In this document: positions 37,543-48,544 of the stretch, one piece after another | Layout: every line of letters begins with the position of its first letter | Position numbering within the stretch: the first letter of the stretch is position 1 | Assembly (NCBI GenBank): GCA_028554645.1 | Contig: JAQOOI010000013.1 | Coordinates: 310,001 to 374,000 of the forward strand | Reading direction: 5' to 3' | DNA from: Omphalotus guepiniiformis | Lineage: Eukaryota > Basidiomycota > Agaricomycetes > Agaricales > Omphalotaceae | Length of the DNA: 64,000 nucleotides | Notes under the pieces: generated by a model | What the model was told of the DNA's origin: nothing | Seen by the model: only the letters and a program-made list of their open reading frames with translations | The model's database searches: none | Program-made: the position numbers and the translations under genes

Positions 37543-39187
37543 GATTATCGGAGATCGATGGATTTGGATTGATTAGGATATATATCCTATAAATTGATTG
37601 AATAATCCCGGGTTCTGGTTCTGGCCCAAATTTCCACTTTCTCTCTTTCACCCGTGTGTGGAGTCACCCAGCACGTAGTACGTACTTGTTCTGGATTTTC
37701 AACTGAACAACCATAGATTTTTCTCGTCCGTGAATCGAGAGATGGGACTACTCGAGAACTTTCTGGTAAACTGTTTCTTCTCCTAGGCACTTGTCATTTC
37801 ATATCTTAGGGGGACCCGTAGGGTCATGCGGGGATCTCGCGTAGCATCTGAAATCAGGACGAAGTACCTTAGGACTTTTGAAGCTTTCTATTGGTTACCT
37901 CTGTCCTCCTAACAAAAATCGGGATTAACAGCTTTCTACATCCGAGGCCATCGAAGCTACATATAATTGAACCTTGGGTACCACACCGGGTACTGAGCTG
38001 CCAGTCGCCATATTCCAAGGGGGTCCAACTCAGGTCTTCTGAGTTACTCCGACACACTTTCATTTGAGCTGAAGGTGTACATGTCTTTCTAAGCTGTCGA
38101 GTCAAGCTGACGAATTCGAGGGATGAACGGGGGAATCTCTGAGTGTATGAATTGACTCTGGAACTCCCTTATTGCTTCATGTACGCTTCATGCACTGTCA
38201 GGCGGTGCAAGAGCACGTTCGTCTACGTATGGCTTGGTGTGATGATGACGAGATCAGTGCAGTCGGTTCCATGATAGCAGCATGAACTGAGTTTTATTAC
38301 CAACCTAGCGCGTAGGTATCACCGACATCGGGGTCCGACTATTTCGGAGGTCGGGAAACTTGTGCTGAGAAATCCACCTCAAGACCAGCGAAACACATAC
38401 GGGGCCATGCACCGCTACCTTGTGAAAACGCCTCCGTAAGATTCGAATAGCGGACTGTCGTCCCGGAGCCTCTAAAAATTAAAATAATGACGCTTGGTCT
38501 TGGTCTGGTCTTGGTATCAAAGTCGTGAAATTCGAAGTACTGATAGGCCAAGATAGGACACGGTGGAAAGAATGCATCGCATCCGAGCATCAAATTTCAA
38601 GCTTGTTACCACCGAACTTTCAAGTTCCAACCTGCAGATGTGGGCCTTTGGTGTCCGAATTCTTGGATTCGAACATGGAATCGACCTTCTTGACAGGCTG
38701 GAACATGAAAACATAGGACGACGAACTCAGAATAAGTCACTGGTCCGTGCTCGAAGATGATTTCAAGCTTCATGTTCAACCTTCACTAGGTCTGGACTGG
38801 ACACTACTGGATGTGTGGTCAAGGTAGTGAGGGTTCCAAGCCTAGACCCCAAATCTTTTCACGCCCCTGGCCGTACACCGAGAACGAGAAGAAGTCCGAT
38901 AAGTCCGACTTTGCGTTGGACTTGAGGCGTGACTTTCACGGACCTGTCCAGTGCGCCACTCAAACTTGTCTTCGGTCGTCTAGACTCCAGATTCTTCATC
39001 ATACACGCTCCATGAAGCAAGAATTACTTACAGAATATCATCTATTCCATCATCTAGCACTCATTGTAGCGTCTATCCGATCCCTAGAGGAGAGCACGGG
39101 CCGACTGGCAAGGTCGAAGATCTTCTGTAAGTTCGTTGAAAGCGCTGCTCTTACATCTTTGGGGTTGCTACATAGCTGCTTTGATCC
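37543..39187. other. gpd upstream region and unassigned sequence
   Basis: 37543-38100 should contain further gpd promoter elements; I cannot name specific sites. 38340-39180 carries several short overlapping ORFs on both strands without motifs. A possible intron (about 39127-39172) precedes the ATG used for the next gene, so its 5' untranslated exon or an upstream coding exon may lie here. Confidence 0.35.
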
Positions 39188-40456
39188 ATGGAAAAAATGC
39201 CGAATGAAATGTCCAATCTCGACCCACTAAGACTCGGTTTCTCAAGGACTTTCTCTCCTGTTTCTGCTGAGTCCTGACCTTGCTGCACCTCCCTGAACAA
39301 CCGACTTTGCTCTGCCTTCTAAGGTCTATCTTCAGAGAGATGATGTCAAAGAAGTGAAGGAGCTGTTCGGGAAAGAAAAAACGGAGCAGATCATTGTAAG
39401 TAAGAATCGATGTACATAGAACGAAGGGCAGAGGTCATTGGCTGGATAGCAAAAGTGTTCATCACCGCGCCGGGCTTTTGAAAGATGAAAGAAGAAGCGC
39501 ATTGCTGGGATCAATCGAAACAGGAATGTGTCCAAACTGTCATTGTGGGAGGTACGTAGGCTTTATCCTTGACATGTATAAACCCGGGGTTCGGGAGGCT
39601 CACCACAAACTGATCGTGCTCAGGTGACGAACTCGAACATGAAAAGCATGTTCATATAGCTTATGCAGGGTTATACGCGGCGGCACTGAGGGTAGTATAT
39701 TTCTGGACACGTACAATCGTTCAAGTCTATGGGAAGACGTCCTATAGGTAAGGTCGTCTATGTTTGTCTCGTTCCCAATGAGCTCTGAAAAACTCATGTT
39801 CTTGAACATCAGCATCTGCGGCACGAAGTCACCGTGCTTCGATTGTCCGGGGAGCGTAACCTGAGGCCTGAGTGTTCGAGCTTGCGCCGGGACAATATCC
39901 GGAGCGTTGGCGAAAGTTCATAAACCAGGAGTTTCTTCACGAGAGCCTTTTTTTGGCGATTCGGATCGTAGAACCCGAAGGACATTCTCTGGTTGGAACC
40001 AGTACGATGCGGCCAGCGCGACAGTGACTCGAAAGGTTCTCATAGAATCCTCGTAGGTTTTAGAACATGGAAAGAGAAGGTATAAGTGAGAAGTTTGTAG
40101 GTCCTCCCCGGCCCGGCCCGGTCTCGCGCGCCAATGCACACTCACCGCATCCACAAACCAGCAATTCATTTCGCTTTTTCCACTTACCCTGTGACGGGAA
40201 GTTTTGACAGGTGATGCGCATAAGTGGATCAGAATGAAGAGCCAGAAAGCGACATATGAACAAGCGGAAGGTCAGCAGGCAGCTGCGCGGGTCGCCATTG
40301 GTGTTATGAACTTGCGCTGGTGGATAGTATGTGGAGCATCTTTGCGATTGCAGACTTGTATTTCTTGTTTTAGGGAAAGAGCGGGAGTGGCGATATAGTG
40401 ATATGTCGTCGCTAAAATATAGTACCATCAAGAATGCTCGGAAGTATGTATTTTAA
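39188..40456 (+). CDS. Unrecognised multi-exon gene
   Basis: Not visible as a single long ORF but assembled from protein-like pieces joined by GT-AG introns. Exon 1 begins MEKMPNEMSNLDPLRLGFSR. An intron of about 65 nt leads to VYLQRDDVKEVKELFGKEKT. An intron from 39397 leads to MKEEAHCWDQSKQECVQTVI, and the next exon gives DELEHEKHVHIAYAGLYAAA. A middle part near 39816-40005 reads SICGTKSPCFDCPGS then EFLHESLFLAIRIVEPEGHS, and the last exons give QAEGQQAAARVAIGVMNLRW and KEREWRYSDMSSLKYSTIKN to a TAA at 40454-40456. The product would be about 240 residues, highly charged at both ends, with a Cys cluster in the middle. I know no family for it. The middle joins and the start are the least certain. 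Confidence 0.42.
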
Positions 40457-40642
40457 GCTGCTCATTTACATGAAAGCACGCCGTGTGAGCTTCTTATCAA
40501 CGGCGAATCGAAACTAAAGGATCAATGATCCTGGCGGTTCTGGCGCTCGTGTTCTGGAGTCAGCTGAGACATTGGAGTGTATTTAAAGGCATTAGATGCA
40601 TAGAAGCATTTCAGCCTAGAGCTAGTAGACACCCACCCAACG

Positions 40643-41906
40643 ATGTCTCTCCTCAACCTAGCTTTGAAACGTCTCCCATTGCGTTCAAAACCTTCTCTCT
40701 TCCCTTTGTTCGAACGCTCCTTCGAGAACACGAAACGCGCCTCTGTCTTGCCTTGTATTTCTTCGAGAAATTTCTCCGCCAGTCGCGTTGTACCAGCTCC
40801 TTTAGAGCAATCAACTTCACCTTTGGCACCAATAGGTGTTGTCGCAGCCCTTCAAGCCAAGTCGAACCAAGATGTGCCAGCGCGTTCCAAGATTTTTGAC
40901 GAATTCGCTCTAACTGATCGCGTGGGAATTGTCTCTGGTGGGAATAGAGGCCTAGGTTTGGAGATGGCGATGGCGCTGTGCGAGGGGGGAGCACGAGCGA
41001 TTTACTGTCTTGATCTTCCAGAGACGCCCTCGGCGGAGTGGGAAGCTGTTAGGGACTATGTCAAACGAATGGAGCATGCACCAAGGCTTGAATACATCAG
41101 TGTGAACGTGACGGATCAGAAGTCGGTTTGGAAGAGTGTGGAAGAGGTCGGGGACAAGGAAGGGAGAATGGACGTGTGTATCGCAGCAGCTGGAATCCTG
41201 AAGCCTGAAACGCCTTGCCTGACGTATCCTGAGCAGCAGTTCAGACAGGTGAGCAGACTCTTATGCTTGAACTGCTGATATGTTGAAGGAATGTAGGTGA
41301 TGGACGTCAATGTCAACGGTGTCTTCTTCACCGCACAAGCAGCGGGCCAGCAGATGAAACGGTTCGGATCACCGGGTAGCATCATCCTAATCGCGTCGAT
41401 GAGTGGAAGCGTAACCAACCGCGTAAGAACCTTTCGCGATTGACATGCAACAAGAGCTCATCTAGCATACCCCAGGGCAACGCCTGGACATCGTATAATT
41501 CAAGCAAATCCGCTGTACTGCAGATGGCTCGTAGTATGGCGTGTGAACTTGGAAAAGACCGAATTAGAGTGAACACTCTGTCTCCCGGTCACATTTACAC
41601 CACGTATGAGTCTTCATGCTCCTTTGTTTTTGTAAGGGTCTGCGTATGTTGACGGATATCTAGGATGACGGCAGCCTTCCTCGATACGCAGCCCCACCTC
41701 TTGCAGCAGTGGTCGGATCTGAATCCCTTGGGTCGCATCGGGAGGACAGACGAAGTAAGGGGCGTGGTGGCTTGGCTCGCAAGTGATGCATCAAGTTTCT
41801 GCACCGGAAGCGAGTGAGTTTCTTTACGCTTGATACTCCACCATGACCCTTGTTGACCCGCGGAATTAATAGCATCTTGGTGAGCGGAGGACATCATGCT
41901 TGGTAA
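40643..41906 (+). CDS. Short-chain dehydrogenase/reductase with mitochondrial-like leader
   Basis: NAD(P)-dependent oxidoreductase of the classical SDR family. Motifs: cofactor loop GIVSGGNRGLGLEMA (TGxxxGxG type), DVNVNGVFFTAQAA with the structural Asn, the catalytic Ser in IILIASMSGS, the YxxxK pair in SYNSSKSAVLQMA, then RVNTLSPGHI and the C-terminal GSDILVSGGHHAW. Four or five exons join in frame to a TAA at 41904-41906. The first 55 residues are rich in Arg, Ser and Leu with few acids (MSLLNLALKRLPLRSKPSLF, then SSRNFSASRVV), suggesting mitochondrial import. The core resembles sorbose/L-xylulose-reductase-like and mannitol-dehydrogenase-like SDRs, but the substrate cannot be set from sequence alone. 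Confidence 0.85.
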
Positions 41907-42149
41907 TTGTATTTATTTCAGGGTCTTTGGAGTGTATACCGTACACTGTGAATTAGGGTGGTAAGGGCGTTTGTGGGGTATAAATATATGAGCATAGACA
42001 CACGACGATTTTTGTCTTTTTCCGCGCGCTTGGTCGAATGAGGGTCTAAACATGTTGGAGCATTGCTATTGGCGCCGTACGATGTTCACTGGCAGCGGAG
42101 GCGCGACAAGGAGCAGAAAACGCTCTTCAGCCTCCCGATTTTCTGAGAT

Positions 42150-42510
42150 GAACTTGCTGCTTCTACGTGAAGAGTCGGATCTGAACGTGCAGATTCAATC
42201 AATCAATCTTCCAGCTTTTCACGTCTCCAGCAAGGAAAAGGCTGAGGAAAAACCAATCATCTCGCGTTTTTCATTGAAGATCTCCAAGCACGTACTCATC
42301 GACCAGCAACAACCTCGACATTTTTGTGCCTCGCAAACCGAGACGGGCCACGCGGCCTACTAAGTCTCCAGATTAACAACGTGGCGTATTCACAGCGCGT
42401 ATACCCAGATCTAGGTAGATGTTCAAGCCAAAAGAAACTATCTGAGTTCAAGGTTTCAAAGACTCGGACTGAAAGAAAACGAACCTTCGAATGAGTAACA
42501 TTGCTGAAGA
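42150..42510 (-). pseudogene. Decayed 5' fragment of a gpd gene
   Basis: This stretch matches the 5' part of the intact gpd gene at nucleotide level, introns included. Paired anchors (pseudogene / gene, + strand): gagtcggatctgaacgtg 42172 / gagtcgaatttgaacatg 37012; ggctgag 42240 / 37116; gaagatctccaagcacgtac 42276 / gaagactccaaacacgtact 37150; ccaaaagaaac 42428 / 37307. Between the last two anchors the spacing is 152 nt versus 157 nt. Reading frames are destroyed and the active-site exons are absent. It has the same orientation as the gene and lies about 5 kb upstream of it, consistent with an old tandem gpd pair of which one member decayed. Confidence 0.72.
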
Positions 42511-42917
42511 CTAAGTTCTCAGCTTCATGACCGCAAAGACGACGCGGTCACATGACCAAGTATTTCTGCTCCTGGAGGGTGGGTCTATACTGTATTTTAT
42601 TTGGGTCCTGTATTTAATTTAGATACCAGATGTATTTGGTATTGGCATATGATATATCACTGCCACAGGCCCATCATGTATTTGAAGTTCAAGGGAGAAA
42701 GTTAGTCAAATTCACCAAAAAATGTGCCGTGCCTCGATCTTCAGACGTACCTTAATCGCTATCACATTCACCCTCACAACACCTATACCGGACCGTGACA
42801 AAGAACTCTTGAAATGAGTCATTCATATTCGTCAGAATACATTTTTCATGTGCGTACATGATAGTCTTGAGTAGGTCATAATAAATACAGTATGCATATA
42901 ACACATACTGTGCCAGT
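42511..42917. other. Short AT-rich intergenic region
   Basis: Between the gpd relic and the permease 3' end. Contains tandem-like ATTT/GTATTT stretches around 42590-42640; no gene seen. Confidence 0.35.
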
Positions 42918-45728
42918 CTACGCCATGATCTGGTCTTTTCGGTCAGATTCATGACCTTGGTATGACTCTGCTTCGGCATGCTGGATATTAGATTGTGGTC
43001 CATTGTAATGTCTGTGACCATCGATGATGTACCATGCCCTATGCAAAGCACGTAAGACTGGTATTCTATCAGATACATGAATGAAATGCTTACATTGCAA
43101 GGACCATTACTCCGACAGTGATCACCTACATATCACGAACAATTGATCAAACCAAATCAAATGTAGAGGTGTTCCTGGCACTCACCGACGCGTAGTTCAT
43201 ATTCTCAGCAGTCACGGGCTTCACAGTTGGGAAGGAGAATATCACAATCACGAACAACGTCCAAACAATGCAAATACAATTCGCAGCCCAACCAATGATA
43301 CCGTCACCCATGTAGAACGGTCCTGGCTTGAAATTAACCTCGGGATGGTCAGCGAAGAATCGTCGCAGGAAAATAGGTATAATGTAGCTCAGATCGAGCG
43401 CCATTGCTGTCAGGGAGAAAATGGCGTTGGCGGCGATAGGGCTTGCTAGGTCCAATAAACCAGGAAGAATGCTGACGAGTGTGCACAGAATGATCGCTCG
43501 CAAGGGGGTATCCGTTAGTTTGGAGTTCTTTCCGAAGAAACCTGCATCGGGCAGACCTATGTAATTCTGTAAGTTCAACGATAAATCGGGTTCAGTACAA
43601 ACTGCGTACCATGATCACGGCTGAAGGCGTATACAGTACGTGAAACAGCCTGAAGGGCTGTCTGCACGACGAAGAACGCTGTTAGACATACGAAAGTCTA
43701 TAAAAAGAAGTACTACGCCGTTAGCCGCTGCATCTCCAGACGCCACGTAAGGGGAAGCGCACCCAGAGAATTAAGGAACCCGTTTTGCCCATTCGGAGAT
43801 ACATAATCTGGACGAACCAGAATGAGCATGATAAGGAAGTCGAACTATGATGCTGATAACTTACTTGAAGGAACGCTGAACCGGAGGCTCCAGGAAGGTC
43901 GGCACTTGCATGATACCGTCAACCATCTCTGCCTAATCCAAAAGTGTACGAACGGACTCACATAGGGCCCGAGCAGAGCACAACAACGATGTTCAGCAAC
44001 CATCCAATCAGGCCAGTGCCAATAACTGTATAGTCGCATATCAGTATTTAATTGAGCGTACCGCAAGGACAGATATCCGTACCCGCGATAAAGATAGCCG
44101 AAGGAGCTGTGATAGAAGTTGATTACAATGAGCGCGGCGCGTAGGAAGATGGAAAAGACGAACCAGCATAAGCCGCACGCCTCACTTCCTCTCTGAATAC
44201 AAGTTCCTGTAAGAGTTGGCTCAACGAGTGGGAATTGCAACATACGAAATGTGTGCTGTAGCGTCATAATCCTGGGTAGAGCTTCGTTAGAAAAGACCCT
44301 GGAGAACAGAGAACTTCGCATACCGTCATCTATCATCAACAAAGATTCAGGGTCCCGACAGAACGTCATCAGATACATTGAATTGACCAGATAATCATGC
44401 AGAGGCATACCGTCCACTGAACACTCAGCAACCCAAACAGAAACGCAAGCCCGTTATTCCAGCCGCCTGTTTGATTAATGATCCCTTCAGACCCGAACAC
44501 ATAGCTCGCAGCATGCATCTCCGAGCGAGGCGTAGTCGCAAGCAGAACGATGATAATCACTACATGTGATAGGTGAGATCGCGTTAAGGAATCAAGATTG
44601 ATACTACATATGTATACATACGGAATGTGGCGCCAAGGTTAACGAACACAAATGATGCGGAAAAACGCGCGAGCCAGCGGGTAGCGAGTGAGTTCTAGAG
44701 CGAAAGTAGGTGAAAGTTCAGTGAAGATAAGCAGAAGACATACATTTCGAGTATGTACTTACCAGGATTCCATGGAGAACCAGAAGACCGATAAAAAGCC
44801 CCACAACCTTGCCCTGCACTCACGTCAGACTCCAAGAAGTACGAAGATGTGATTTATATCAACCTGGGTGATCTCATAGTTCCCATCCTGAAGTGAAAAT
44901 GTTACGACTTGACGTTAGAGAAGACTCGGTGGAGCTACGTACTTTGCCAATGACGACAGCAGCCCATATCATGTTTGAAAGACCGAATTCTGTGGAAGAA
45001 ACACCGGCAATTTGGCCTGATTACGCACACGGTTGAGCTGTCTTCTCATAAAGATAATGTTTAGAACGAACCTAAAATGTTAAGCCATCCAACAACCCAT
45101 CCGATCTTCGCAAACGTATATCAGTCCAAGACTGGTCCTGAACAACATGAAGTTTATCTCACCCTTGCACGATGTTTTTTGGGGGTGAGTTGCGCAGAAG
45201 CAGTGTACCTGAAAGAAGAACAGGATGAGAATTGCAAGCTGAAAAAATGAAGGCACGACATACAATCCTCCGCAAGTGGGATAAGCACTAACAATTTCCG
45301 CTATACTTGACCCTAGTGTGAAGCACATGCAAGCACCGAGAATCCAACACCAGACCACCTTGAATTCAAGACTCAGAAAAAGTTTCCTCAAGAATTGCGA
45401 ATACTGTCACGCACTGATGAAGGGCCTCCAAGTAGCAATGGGGTATTGAGAGTCGTAGCTATACTTGAACATAGACCCTGGGTCACTGATAAGACGAGGC
45501 ATAATCGACAGTGGCTGGAGAAGAGATACCATTATGCTGAACGCAAAACTGATCTGAAGACGCCATTGAGGTACAGAAGCCTTTCGAAATAGTAGATGTA
45601 CTCACCGTAGCCAAGTTGGAGAACTCTCGTTTGAACGAGGGCACATAGCCAAGAGCTACGAGCTCTCTGTCATCGTCATACACCATCCCAGAGTCTTGCG
45701 AAGATATGGTATCGTTGAACTTGGACAT
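42918..45728 (-). CDS. APC-family amino-acid/GABA permease (Uga4-like)
   Basis: Proton-coupled amino-acid, GABA or choline transporter in the plasma or vacuolar membrane. Start MSKFNDTISSQDSGMVYDDD is a polar N-terminus; ISFAFSIM then GLCSSIATTLNTPLLLGGPS forms TM1. Further segments include CWILGACMCFTLGSSIAEIV, QTGGWNNGLAFLFGLLSVQW followed by MTDYDATAHISEE (the conserved motif of this transporter group), SAIFIAVIGTGLIGWLLNIV, LILWTFVCLTAFFVVQTALQ with AVSRTVYAFSRDHGLP, and AANAIFSLTAMALDLSYIIP. The C-terminus reads VGVMVLAMAWYIIDGHRHYN and ends in a short charged tail at a TAG at 42918-42920. Twelve membrane spans are likely. Roughly fifteen small exons. Substrate not determinable. A decayed copy lies 1.4-2.3 kb upstream. 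Confidence 0.85.
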
Positions 45729-47119
45729 CGTCGGAGTGATAACCCGGGATGTGGCGCCCTTATTTAAGTAAAGCTAGAACCGAGAAGAGCGGATACCAAA
45801 ACCGTTCCACTGAGCGGCAAGGAAACAGAGAGAAAAGAGAAAAGAGTCCTTGTCTTTTCTATTCCAGCTCGTCAAAGCGGTTAGAAACTGAACTACCCCT
45901 TATCGCAAAACATAACAGGAACTGGAAAAATAAAAAAATTTGAAATTTGATCCAGCCATGCAATACGCGTCACGTGGTACCAGCTTGGCCCTTGTCCCTG
46001 GAGCCTTTCCACTATCTCAGCACAGCACCGTCGACCTTCACCTCCTCCGAACATTCGCTCGATGTTCAATTGGTAGCTAATTAATGCACGTCTTCTGATA
46101 AGCCTTTGTCTGTCAGCTGCTTTGGCGCTACTGGTACTATGCATTCCTACGGAGCCCGACGGAATCCAATGTCCTATCTACAACATGCAATAGCGATATG
46201 TGGTAGGTAGTACACAGCCCGAGCAGAAACACAACATGTACGGACACTTGTATGCATGCGTTGTAGTACCCTTGCATCTCCGACGTAGAGCTGTGGCCGA
46301 TTGACCATGCTCGATGTCGAACATGTTCCTCGGCGCTTCCGCAGTGAATTGAACAGCTTCGGAATCCGTGAGTTACTAACTTATTCCTGGCCATGGGATG
46401 TATCGGAATCAGAATACCTCCGTCTCATTCCTGATGTTTGGAGATGGCTGAGCACCAAGTTCCTTCACCTCCAGCATCAACGGAGGGGCAGAGGGAATAG
46501 GAGTTCCTATACGACCATTGCCGCTTGAATTCCGGCTTGATGATAGCAGTTCTTAGTGAAGGATATTTCAATATTCATGCAGAACGATTTAGGGATCTTG
46601 TTTTGGGTCCGACGTACGTACAAGAACCATGTCTGTCCTAGATGATACTAAATCCCTTTAGCATATGGTTTATTTTGTGGCCTTAATAAGATAAGTTGAG
46701 AGCATATACTGCGCATGGCAGTATGGATGTCACTGCGACGATTTGAATTTGACTAATGTGACTTACCGCAGCGTATTTAGGGCGGTAGGGGCAGTCTCAG
46801 GCTGCAGGCAGTGGCGTTCAAACATCGCGTGCGTAGGTGTGTAGTGTCCGTCCCTTGGACATGAACCAGCGCAAGCGTATCCTATCGTGGATGACTGGAT
46901 GTTTTGCAGTGTCTAGCGAACGCTCGGTTCCGTGACCACGACTACAATTGAACGCGTAAGCCTGGGCCGCTTCGTGATATTGCTCAAACTCCACTCCGTA
47001 TCTCACAACTTGAGGTGTGAACGTAATCCTGCTACCATAAGAACGTCAGAAACAGAAGGTCAACACAACCGAACTAAAGACGCACCTAGGAATGTATGCA
47101 CCGGGTTCGCCCGCGCGGA
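45729..47119. other. Upstream region of the permease, no gene seen
   Basis: 1.4 kb containing the permease promoter and unassigned sequence. Short ORFs on both strands lack motifs and have no good splice partners. The decayed permease copy may begin slightly inside the right end. Confidence 0.4.
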
Positions 47120-48020
47120 AACACATAGTTGAGAGTACCAAGATACGGAAACTCAGAGAACGAAACCATATCGCGGGTTGACCCACTTGACGGAACGCCG
47201 ACTCGGAGACCTCAGGAAGGTCGACGCTGCAACGAGGCCGACGAACTTCGAAGAAAACTTCTTCACAAGCGGATACAAGAAATTATGTCCAGCGACCTCC
47301 AATTCAGCCCGCGCCAATGACGACTGACTCTGCATGTTAGCGGTGTTTAGGCTATCTGCAGGTGCATATCACGACAATCATACCAATTAGTCGGAAGGTA
47401 TGATTCACAGAGAATGGTTAGCTGAATAAGTAACACCACAGCGGCAAGACAAAATCGTACGCAGCATTGTCGCCCGCGGCGTATTCACCTCTATGATAGA
47501 AGGAAGCTGTCATGAGAATTCGTTCTCGACAACATGGAGATTCGAACACACGATAAGTATATTTGCAGCGGATATGCGGTACAGTAGCGTCATAAACCCT
47601 TCTTTGAATAACGTAAGAGCTGGTGAGAGAGCGATACGAGGGAACATTTACTGTTATTTCACGTGGGGTACCAAGCGAGTTTCAAGGGCCCTGGCAAATT
47701 TGATACTTATGCTCGCAGGTAAAGAGATAAGCGTTCGATGTATAAGAATTTATGATGGACCAGAAATGAGATGGTTTAAAGACCCTGAAGTATTTTCTCG
47801 TCAGTGTCTGAACTCTTCAACTCGAAAGACTAGAAGAAACTCAAAGTACGCGCTTACTCACCGACAACGAACCTAACTATGTTAAGTTCCTGACTGTACT
47901 CGAGCATAGACCCTACTCGCAAAGGACGAGGCGTATCGCAGAGTCGGACGGCCAAACGAGGGTCGCCCAGGGCTTCAACTTTGACGTCATCAAAATAGAT
48001 TTCGCTGAGGTTCCACAACG
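47120..48020 (-). pseudogene. Decayed partial copy of the permease gene
   Basis: Colinear nucleotide anchors with the intact permease (copy / gene, + strand): ggaacgccgactcggag 47192 / ggaacgctgaaccggag 43870; tagcgtcataa 47585 / 44259; ggtttaaagaccctgaag about 47774 / tgtttgaaagaccgaattc about 44970; gagcatagaccct about 47903 / gaacatagaccct about 45467. The first two anchors are 393 and 389 nt apart, almost unchanged, while later intervals are shortened by hundreds of bases. Translated, the 5' end gives GLCSSTVRNLT, a stop, then LGSLSV against GLCSSIATTLNTPLLLGGPS. Deletions, frameshifts and stops make it non-functional. Same orientation as the gene. Confidence 0.72.
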
Positions 48021-48029
48021 ATATCTGGC

Positions 48030-48544
48030 CTAGCTAGTTGGAATGAAATAGCCGTAAGAAAAACTCTCGACAGCTCCTGGGCAATCCCGGCAAATTTCCC
48101 GAATAACTGTCGCAGCACTTAGCATATACCCAAGCTTGATTAGCATGATAACATCGTCATGGAAAAGCATACGTACCCAGGGCCACATCGTCACTACTAG
48201 TTCTCCTTCTCCAAAGCCCGGTCGCTCTTTCAAAGTACTCAAACGTTTCCTGGTCCATGGTTATCGATGCAGTGTGGCTTCAGGTTCCTCCCGACGTATC
48301 TTCGACGTACACTGGCAACTTGACCCCATCCGGAAGCTTGAAGACGATGTTGCTGCTGAAATGATACTCGATGCCATCGGGTGGGTTCGAGATGTCGCTC
48401 AGATTGCGCTAGCACTGGAGGGTATACTGGAAGTTTGAAATTGAAGGAGACAGTTCGAATTTGCAAGAGACTAAACGCGGTCACCTGACCATATTTGGTC
48501 TCTTCAGTTCTCCCACTGTCAGTACACTGAATGTTGCTAAACAA
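48030..48544 (-). pseudogene. Unrecognised gene fragment with an in-frame stop
   Basis: Minus-strand exons with protein-like content. An exon ends near GRTEETKYGQ. After an intron of about 75 nt comes NLSDISNPPDGIEYHFSSNI and FKLPDGVKLPVYVEDTSGGT, then a TGA, after which the same frame continues with SHTASITMDQETFEYFERAT and GLWRRRTSSDDVAL. A GT-AG intron leads to VIREICRDCPGAVESFSYGY and a stop at 48030. If the TGA is real the protein is broken; alternatively two pieces belong to different transcripts, the second starting at MDQETFEYFE. I do not recognise the family. It adjoins the decayed permease copy, so this whole stretch may be degenerating. Confidence 0.35.

Noticed and set aside
38811..39230. 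139-codon + strand ORF before the unrecognised gene
   Set aside because: Overlaps a likely intron and the start of the better-supported spliced gene; composition irregular.
47841..48030. Apparent intact minus-strand exon reading LWNLSEIYFDDVKVEALG
   Set aside because: Nucleotide anchors show it is the decayed 5' end of the permease copy; the open frame is a by-product.
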